Shown here piece by piece: positions 58,996 through 64,000 of a stretch of DNA of 64,000 nt; positions within the stretch are counted from its first letter, which is position 1; the number at the start of each line of letters is the position of its first letter. Origin of the DNA: Shewanella inventionis (GTDB lineage: Bacteria; Pseudomonadota; Gammaproteobacteria; Enterobacterales; Shewanellaceae); NCBI RefSeq assembly GCF_014641855.1, contig NZ_BMII01000008.1, positions 62,001 through 126,000 of the forward strand, read 5' to 3'. The notes beneath the pieces are model-generated. The model did no database searches. It worked only from the letters and a program-made list of their open reading frames with translations, and was not told where the DNA came from. The translations under genes and the position numbers were made by a program.

Positions 58996-59546
58996 ATTCG
59001 CACCTGGCGTTAAGGCTCTATGCATATGTGCAGTCGTCTCTTGCTAACTATTATGAATCGCGCACTCGGCGCTAAGTCATTTCAGCACTACGATAGTCAT
59101 TAGCATCGTTCTCAATTGCGCACTCGGCGCTAATTAATCTGCTTGACTGTGTAGGGAACGAATTCATTTTTAATCGCGCACTCGGCGCTAAGTTGATTTC
59201 GTGTTCATCAGACATCCTATATATTCTTAATCGCGCACTCGGCGCTAAGTCATTTCAGCACTACGATAGTCATTAGCATCGTTCTCAATCGCGCACTCGG
59301 CGCTAAGTTGATTTGCTTGGTGTGTAGGGAACGATTTCATTTTTAATCGCGCACTCGGCGCTAAGCAAACTCACCCCAGCTGTTAAAAAACTCATTAAAT
59401 TCTCAATCGCGCACTCGGCGCTAAGCTCGCTGTATCTTCTGGATATCGCCCTGTTACTATTCTCAATCGCGCACTCGGCGCTAAGCGGCCGTTTGACCGC
59501 GTTTTGAGTGTTTAATCTATTCTCAATCGCGCACTCGGCGCTAAGC
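58996..59546 (-). CRISPR. CRISPR array, 9 repeats (28-nt type I-F-like) plus one decayed end repeat
   Basis: The repeat, read on the minus strand, contains TTAGCGCCGAGTGCGCGATT then GAGAAT, about 28 nt; GCGC-CGAGT-GCGC forms a hairpin. Copies (by the AATCG of the plus strand) start at 59056, 59114, 59172, 59229, 59287, 59345, 59405, 59465 and 59525. The three youngest intervals are exactly 60 bp (28 + 32), the type I-F spacing; the older ones are 57-58 bp. The copy at 59114 is mutated, and a decayed copy lies at about 58998-59016. Decay on the left puts the leader on the right and transcription leftward, from the cas6f side. Spacers 1-2 recur as 4-5 (a 173-bp duplication). Confidence 0.95.
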
Positions 59547-59676
59547 AGCAATCTATTTACTATAAAGATAACTAATACATGTGGTTAGGTCATGTTTCGA
59601 TATTATACCTAGGAAACAACAGTATTGAGAATTTTCTTTATGAACAATATCTTATATCAAGTTAAAAAATGAATGG
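59547..59676 (-). promoter_or_regulatory. Probable CRISPR leader
   Basis: 130 bp of AT-rich non-coding DNA between the most intact repeat (59546) and the cas6f stop. It holds TTGAGA and TATAAT-like sequences, and its position fits a leader transcribing leftward. Confidence 0.6.
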
Positions 59677-60285
59677 TTAATTTAGTAGTCGCACAACTTG
59701 TCTTAGTCCGTAGATGTCAGCTTTTCGACTCCAATGTGCCGGTTGAATTTCTGGAACCTTTATAATGCAAAGGTTAAATAGCCTGTCATTACTGTTAGAC
59801 CGCTGTCTAATTCTAAGGTGAGGAGTTGTTTTTTGTAATGTGAATAGGTTTGTCATATGTTTAGCATGCAATTGTGCAACTGTTTCTGGGGTACCTAATC
59901 GCGCTAATCTTTTAGCCGTATTAATAGCCCTTTTCTTTACCTGTCCCTGATATCCTGCGGGGTCCAATTCAGGTTTAGATCTTAAATAGATTAGAGGCTC
60001 ATCACCATCAAATTTTTTAGGGGTTGTGAATATAATCCCTAAATCTTGATTTAGTAGCGCTAATCTCGATGAATTGGCCTGGATTAGTGAGTTTTCTTCC
60101 CCTACAAGCCCAATTTTAGTTATGCTGTCTATTTCACCTAAATCGACGTTTGCGTTAAATGTGAGAGCAATTGGGTGGCTGTTTTTGTGATTTATATCGT
60201 GAACAGCTGCAATGATCGCGCTAATTGCCTGCTTTTTTTCAGATTTTGAAAAAAAATCAACATTCGTAACGATATAGTGTTCCAT
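59677..60285 (-). CDS. cas6f: Cas6f (Csy4)-like CRISPR RNA endonuclease (202 aa)
   Basis: ATG 60285. It begins MEHYIVTNVDFF, as Csy4 begins MDHYLDIR, and His29 falls in AAVHDINHK, exactly the position of the catalytic His of Csy4. The RNA-binding arginine-rich stretch (YQGQVKKRAINTAKRLARLG), the HLRIRQRSNSNDRLF strand with serines and the C-terminal IYGLRQVVRLLN (Csy4 CYGLS) are in the right order. It would cut the array's hairpin after GCGC and leave an 8-nt 5' handle. The repeat has the same stem-loop design and the 60-bp spacing as type I-F. It lies next to the array on the same strand. Confidence 0.85.
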   Translation of the reverse strand: MEHYIVTNVDFFSKSEKKQAISAIIAAVHDINHKNSHPIALTFNANVDLGEIDSITKIGLVGEENSLIQANSSRLALLNQDLGIIFTTPKKFDGDEPLIYLRSKPELDPAGYQGQVKKRAINTAKRLARLGTPETVAQLHAKHMTNLFTLQKTTPHLRIRQRSNSNDRLFNLCIIKVPEIQPAHWSRKADIYGLRQVVRLLN

Positions 60286-60385
60286 TTAAAGCCTCTTCTG
60301 TCGCGTAAATAATTAAAAACAAACCCGTAAACAGGTGAATTGCATATAGTTTATGCTTTTATTTTAATGCTCGTGAACAAGCGAA

Positions 60386-61093
60386 TTAAAAGAAATCATC
60401 TACCGCGACTTCAAATAATTTATCATAAAAAAGTGAGCTAGGTACAACACATTCAACAGGTTCGGTTTTGTAGTATGGGGGAAAATAAGTAGCAAGCTCG
60501 CTATCTACTATCGAAGTTTTTTTATAACCGAGTTCTTTGAAAACATGCATAGGTGTATTGCGCATAACACCTAGTTCATCGCAGTAAATCGACTTATCTT
60601 CATCTATGATTTCAATACTGATTGACTCTATTTGACCAAATCCGGCGTGTGATTTCTTTCCGATACCAAAAACATACGTATTTAGTAATGTTTCTATTTC
60701 GTCCTTATCGCCTACGACAAAAAAATAGCCAGTTGAATGCAACGACTCATAAGCGATGTAGCTATTTAATTCAGCCTTATGCTCGCCTCTAGCTGTGTCG
60801 ATATATAGGTATTTACTTCCTCTAAGTGCGTTTGGCGCAAATAGGCGCGTATTCATATCTTGAGGACGCAGCGACCCATTAAAATCGGCCTTCACTATTC
60901 TGGCAGGGCTTTGTAGCCTTAAGGCACTTGCGTGATATACGCCGTTAGTTTTCTTGATTGGCAAACGGTTATGCGCCGCATCTAGGTCATTGGTGTGTTT
61001 GAATTTCGCGTATGCGAGAACAGCATCTATGTGAATTGGCTCAGATGCGATCACAGGAGTCAGAAATTTTAATGTGATTTTTAGGTTATCCAT
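60386..61093 (-). CDS. csf3: Csf3, type IV Cas5-like subunit (235 aa)
   Basis: ATG 61093. The start NLKITLKFLTPVIASEPIHIDAVLAYAKF and the motif FVVGDKDEIETLLNTYVFGIGKKSHAGFGQIESISIEI (G-I-G-K-K-x-x-x-G-F-G) match Csf3. It binds the 5' handle of the crRNA in the type IV-A effector complex with Csf1, Csf2 and Cas6. It is divergent from csf1 (108 bp between) and 100 bp upstream of cas6f on the minus strand. Most type IV-A loci have csf3 in one operon with csf2, so this split is unusual. Confidence 0.88.
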   Translation of the reverse strand: MDNLKITLKFLTPVIASEPIHIDAVLAYAKFKHTNDLDAAHNRLPIKKTNGVYHASALRLQSPARIVKADFNGSLRPQDMNTRLFAPNALRGSKYLYIDTARGEHKAELNSYIAYESLHSTGYFFVVGDKDEIETLLNTYVFGIGKKSHAGFGQIESISIEIIDEDKSIYCDELGVMRNTPMHVFKELGYKKTSIVDSELATYFPPYYKTEPVECVVPSSLFYDKLFEVAVDDFF

Positions 61094-61201
61094 TTATTCA
61101 CCCGAGATGTGTTTGACGCATTTAAGATAACTAATTTATGAGGCTTGAACAATAGCCTTATATAATTTATTCTTTTGGTAAATTAACAATGGGATTAGAC
61201 A

Positions 61202-61867
61202 ATGGATTTGAAAACTGAAAAATTCATCTATGAAAACTTAATCACTCATTTGAAGTCGCATATCAACGCAGAACTCTTACACGATCCTGTCAACGAATTC
61301 CTATCCACACCTGTTCCACAATTCACTAAAAACAATGCGATTACTTTAAAGCAAAAAGATACCTTTTTTATCATACAAAAAGGCCGCTCGATTGTCCTGG
61401 GTGATATTTTACTTCCTGAAGTACCAAATGTACGGGTCCTTACACCTGATGTTAAAAAAGATGGACACCATTTATTAGCAAGTTTTTTAGTTGATGATTA
61501 CGACATGGAAAGTGAGGTTGTCTTAATTGTCCAATCAAAAGCCAATAAAACTGAATCTTTTAAGATCAGTAAGGGCACTGTCGTCTGGATCACCGGGCAG
61601 AACCCCATGCGTGTTAATGTGAGACAATGCAAAGAGATTGGACCTTCATTGAAGTCATCAGGTATAAGTAGTTCTAATTTCAATCAATTTTTGAGCCTCA
61701 ATAACGAGAAGCAATTTGAAATTATCAGTGAAGCCAACTTAAAGAGAATGGTCAAGCTAACCAGTAATTACCCAGTTTTATTATCACTAAACGAACTTAA
61801 GTTACTTCCATTGCCTGGTTCTCCCGAGGCAATCATTACCAACTTATATTTGAGAGAAGGCAAATAA
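61202..61867 (+). CDS. csf1: Probable Csf1, type IV large-subunit protein (221 aa), divergent
   Basis: ATG 61202, first gene of the plus-strand cas operon; the stop is one base before the next start. It occupies the csf1 position and has a fitting length. Known Csf1 proteins carry a CxxC zinc finger; this one has a single cysteine (RQCKEIG), so the zinc site is absent. The sequence has AISxxLP-like ends (SLNELKLLPLPGSPEAIITNLYLREG) and a strand-rich middle (HLLASFLVDDYDMESEVVLIVQSK). The assignment depends on position; it could be another small effector subunit. Confidence 0.6.
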   Translation: MDLKTEKFIYENLITHLKSHINAELLHDPVNEFLSTPVPQFTKNNAITLKQKDTFFIIQKGRSIVLGDILLPEVPNVRVLTPDVKKDGHHLLASFLVDDYDMESEVVLIVQSKANKTESFKISKGTVVWITGQNPMRVNVRQCKEIGPSLKSSGISSSNFNQFLSLNNEKQFEIISEANLKRMVKLTSNYPVLLSLNELKLLPLPGSPEAIITNLYLREGK

Positions 61868-61868
61868 T

Positions 61869-62501
61869 ATGCACTGCATATCTCTATTTGCAGAATCTAG
61901 TTCAAATGATACGTATTTAGATCACCTTCTTGTGCTAAACAATGCCATTAACCGTATCGACAATATGCGAACCCCATACTTATTTACCACACTGAGTATT
62001 GGTAATCGTAAAGTTTATTTAGTTAGAGCGGAACTGCCAAATCTGCAAGAGTCTATGAACCCGGTACCAGAACAATGTGAGTTTATGAATGTTAATACCA
62101 CTAACCCAATTCATACCTCATTCTTCATTCGGCTTAACCCCGCAATACGTCGCGGTATTCATAACGGACCATCAGGAAAAAAAACTGATCGCCTCTACCC
62201 AGTAAAATCCAGCGATGACATAGAGAAATGGTTTATTGAGAAATGCTTATCAATGAACATTAACGTTACTCGGTTTGATGTTTTACAAAAAGGGGTTGCT
62301 TACAGCTCAAAGGGACACACCTCAATAAATGAGGCTTATGCGTATGTAGAAGTATCAGCATCAAAACGAGTGCTGATGGAGTTGTACTCACAAGGTTTTG
62401 GAAAACGCAAGGGGTTTGGTTTTGGAATGGCCGTGTTTGCAGGCAGTAATCACTATCGAATTATACATAACGTTTTAGTCGCACCTTTTAGCGAAATATA
62501 A
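61869..62501 (+). CDS. cas6e: Cas6e/Csf5-like RAMP protein, second Cas6 of the locus (210 aa)
   Basis: ATG 61869. Tyr16 and His19 (TYLDHLLVL) have the Y-x-x-H spacing of the Cas6e active site. SFFIRLNPAIRRG then KKTDRLYPVKSSDDIEKWFIEKC matches the Cas6e RLRANP...KR..P region. The C-terminal glycine-rich loop GFGKRKGFGFGMAVFAG is the RAMP signature. Type IV-A loci use a Cas6 of this kind to make crRNA. The neighbouring cas6f is a different lineage, so the locus has two Cas6 proteins; this one may process another array outside the window or serve in the complex. Confidence 0.82.
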   Translation: MHCISLFAESSSNDTYLDHLLVLNNAINRIDNMRTPYLFTTLSIGNRKVYLVRAELPNLQESMNPVPEQCEFMNVNTTNPIHTSFFIRLNPAIRRGIHNGPSGKKTDRLYPVKSSDDIEKWFIEKCLSMNINVTRFDVLQKGVAYSSKGHTSINEAYAYVEVSASKRVLMELYSQGFGKRKGFGFGMAVFAGSNHYRIIHNVLVAPFSEI

Positions 62502-62515
62502 TGAGGAATTGAACC

Positions 62516-63550
62516 ATGAATAACATTATCCACTTTACCGGTCATATCGAAACTGTTCAGCCCTATGCCAGTGCAACACCATCGTTGGCTAGCAGTGTGC
62601 GCTCTGGACAACCTACACCTGTTACCCGTATTTTTTCGCATGGAGAGCAGTTCTTATCTATCAACTCTGCGACAATCAAAGGTACTCTTCGCAGATCTGC
62701 AGCTGATATTGCGTTTTTGTATGAGCAAGAGAAGACAAAAAGCGATAAGCCATTGTCATTAAAAGCGCACAAACTTAATCGCACAGGCGGCTCCAAAGGC
62801 AAAGGAGAATCCGATAGATTGTCTCCAGCAGACTATGACACCATTAATAATGAGCATTTAATTGTAGGTCTATTTGGCGCCGGAGATCCCTTTGTTGCAG
62901 GCAGGTTGTCGGTGAATCATGCAATTGCTAAACATAACTCACCTATCGTTATAGATGGGGTTCGTTCTGATGATTTTTTGCGTGACCCTAATATGTTGGC
63001 CATTTTGGATGAAGCGAACATCACTGAGTTTCTTGAAAATACGGCTGACGTAAGTGAGGCATCAAAATTAAAGAAACAGCGTAAATCAGTGCTCTCAAGC
63101 ATGTTAAATGCATCCACTCCTTTAGAAAAGGACCAGCAAAAGAAGCTGTTAGATGCTTTAGATAAGAAACTGGAGAAGTTCAAGAGCGTTAGCACTCAAA
63201 TGCCCCTTCCTGGATTCGAGGCCATTCCAGGCGGCGATATTTTAGACCATTCAATGCGACTAGAAGTGACCGACGGCAATTTAATCCAGCTTGGCTTTCT
63301 ATTAGAAGCGATGGAATATTTCGCGTTCAACCCAGTTATTGGTGGAAAAAAAGCGAATGGATGCGGTGAAATAAAAATGAGTTATACGGTATCTTCATCA
63401 GGGTATAAATTGCCGCTATCAGAAATAGGTAAAGTTACTTTAATTCCCTATGTCGGTCTGGAAGTCTCAGGGGAGCTATTGCAAGCGGCATTAGAGCAAT
63501 ATCGCTCGGCAAAGGCAAATAAGGTGTTTAATTTCGCGGAGATCATTTAA
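62516..63550 (+). CDS. csf2: Csf2, type IV Cas7-like backbone protein (344 aa)
   Basis: ATG 62516 after AATGAGGAATTG. Family blocks: FLSINSATIKGTLRRSAADI, LIVGLFGAGDPFVAGRLSVNHA, MPLPGFEAIPGGDILDHSMRLEV and FLLEAMEYFAFNPVIGGKKANGCGEI (the G-G-x-x-A-x-G-C-G-E motif of Csf2). It polymerises along the crRNA as the filament of the effector. It is 14 bp after cas6e and 2 bp before csf4. A parS-like palindrome lies in its 3' part (63429-63443). Confidence 0.92.
   Translation: MNNIIHFTGHIETVQPYASATPSLASSVRSGQPTPVTRIFSHGEQFLSINSATIKGTLRRSAADIAFLYEQEKTKSDKPLSLKAHKLNRTGGSKGKGESDRLSPADYDTINNEHLIVGLFGAGDPFVAGRLSVNHAIAKHNSPIVIDGVRSDDFLRDPNMLAILDEANITEFLENTADVSEASKLKKQRKSVLSSMLNASTPLEKDQQKKLLDALDKKLEKFKSVSTQMPLPGFEAIPGGDILDHSMRLEVTDGNLIQLGFLLEAMEYFAFNPVIGGKKANGCGEIKMSYTVSSSGYKLPLSEIGKVTLIPYVGLEVSGELLQAALEQYRSAKANKVFNFAEII
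63429..63443. other. 15-bp parS-like palindrome, site 9 (inside csf2)
   Basis: GTAAAGTTACTTTAA, one mismatch to TTAAAGTNACTTTAA. Confidence 0.5.
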
Positions 63551-63552
63551 TA

Positions 63553-64000
63553 ATGAGTGATATCCTGCAAATTGTCGAAAATGCATTTAATGACTGTGGC
63601 GCTGGAACCAATTTATTTGGGCAGCATAGAAAGGCTCAAAGTCAATTTGCAGGTGCAGCTTGTGAGTTCTTTAGCTTAATAGACGACAAAGAAAAAACAC
63701 AGGTTGCTATCATCGAAGGCTCGACTGGTGTTGGGAAAAGCTATGCATACCTCACTCCACTGATTTGCCATTCTGTTATAAATGGCAAACGGGTTGCTAT
63801 AGCAACGTTTACACGGCATTTGCAGCATCAATTGAAAGAAGATATTGAAGTCATTATACAGAAAATGGCTTCTATATTACCAAGGAGCCCTACCGTCGCG
63901 GTTAGATTTGGTTCGGATGAATATTTTAACAAAGAAAGTGTGAGATTTTATCTAGATAATCCACCTGATGACGAACCGGCTGAGCTCGCCAAGCTGAAAC
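63553..64000 (+). CDS. csf4: Csf4 / DinG-type helicase, N-terminal part (runs off the window)
   Basis: ATG 63553 leads to 149 codons up to the window edge. The Walker A loop is GSTGVGKS (residues 56-63) in AIIEGSTGVGKSYAYLTPLI, as in DinG (IEAGTGTGKTxAYLxP), followed by motif Ia (VAIATFTRHLQHQL). It is the signature helicase of type IV-A systems, which moves 5' to 3' and is needed for plasmid interference. Iron-sulphur cysteines and the rest lie beyond the edge. Same operon as csf1, cas6e and csf2 (2-bp gap). Confidence 0.88.
   Translation, partial: MSDILQIVENAFNDCGAGTNLFGQHRKAQSQFAGAACEFFSLIDDKEKTQVAIIEGSTGVGKSYAYLTPLICHSVINGKRVAIATFTRHLQHQLKEDIEVIIQKMASILPRSPTVAVRFGSDEYFNKESVRFYLDNPPDDEPAELAKLK

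Noticed and set aside
59303..59551. 82-codon minus-strand frame across the CRISPR array (repeated LSAECAIEN)
   Set aside because: It is only the translation of CRISPR repeats; period 60 is a multiple of three. No ribosome-binding site.
3369..63443. Palindrome TTAAAGTNACTTTAA considered as canonical bacterial parS
   Set aside because: Canonical parS is TGTTTCACGTGAAACA; only the general layout (15 bp, free centre) is like Vibrio parS2, so the term parS-like is used with caution.

Overview
The window looks like part of a large plasmid, or a plasmid-like integrative element, from a marine-type gammaproteobacterium (Vibrionales/Alteromonadales level; the genus cannot be fixed). The DNA is AT-rich. 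It carries a classical gammaproteobacterial LexA box, a mobile umuDC pair, insertion sequences of four kinds, an LPD7-like plasmid protein, plasmid-type DNA-processing genes and a type IV CRISPR-Cas locus, the CRISPR class typical of plasmids. No rRNA or tRNA gene and no phage structural gene was seen.

Layout. 1-3.4 kb: the 5' part of a beta-propeller sensor gene, then a LexA-controlled umuD-umuC pair in which umuD is frameshifted. 3.4-16 kb: small accessory genes (a YfbR-like nucleotidase, a GNAT, HTH and RHH proteins, exported proteins), some driven by a repeated promoter box. 16.7-18.4 kb: an ISL3-family element with a perfect 8-bp target duplication that splits a small exported-protein gene. 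19.5-20.9 kb: a non-coding stretch with five 66-67 bp direct repeats, followed by an LPD7-like protein. 22.9-26.45 kb: an IS200/IS605 element (tnpA/tnpB) and a wrecked second one holding an IS481-family insertion. 26.4-39.7 kb: a DNA-processing block: a DnaG-like primase with a degenerate TOPRIM, a Dsb-like and a Sel1 protein, RdgC-like, VRR-NUC and UvrD-like proteins. 35.5-52.4 kb: a family of divergent cytoplasmic proteins of about 360-430 aa that nearly all end in Asn-(Ser/Thr)-(Leu/Ile)-COOH. 52.4-57.8 kb: a low-complexity repeat protein, a tail-anchored GNAT, an ankyrin protein with the same C-terminal tail, a DUF2726 protein and a winged-helix protein. 58-64 kb: a tyrosine recombinase, a CRISPR array, cas6f-csf3 on the minus strand, and csf1-cas6e-like-csf2-csf4 (dinG) on the plus strand.

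The most unusual parts are these. (i) The 'NSL-tail' family: ten full-length or near-full-length members plus N-terminal relics share a helical E-x-x-x-S/C-x-x-L-A/S motif and a terminal N-S/T/A-L/I tripeptide, and the same tail is present on an unrelated ankyrin protein. (ii) Three dispersed DNA signals tie the element together: a 15-bp parS-like palindrome TTAAAGTNACTTTAA at nine places, a GTACTTATCATGTAC operator at start-proximal positions of at least eight genes, and Chi octamers at high density. (iii) The type IV locus encodes two Cas6 proteins of different lineages (Csy4-like and CasE-like), and its array has type I-F geometry.

Functions are assigned from motifs read by eye; no database search was run. 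Most of the 3-20 kb and 33-56 kb genes remain of unknown function.
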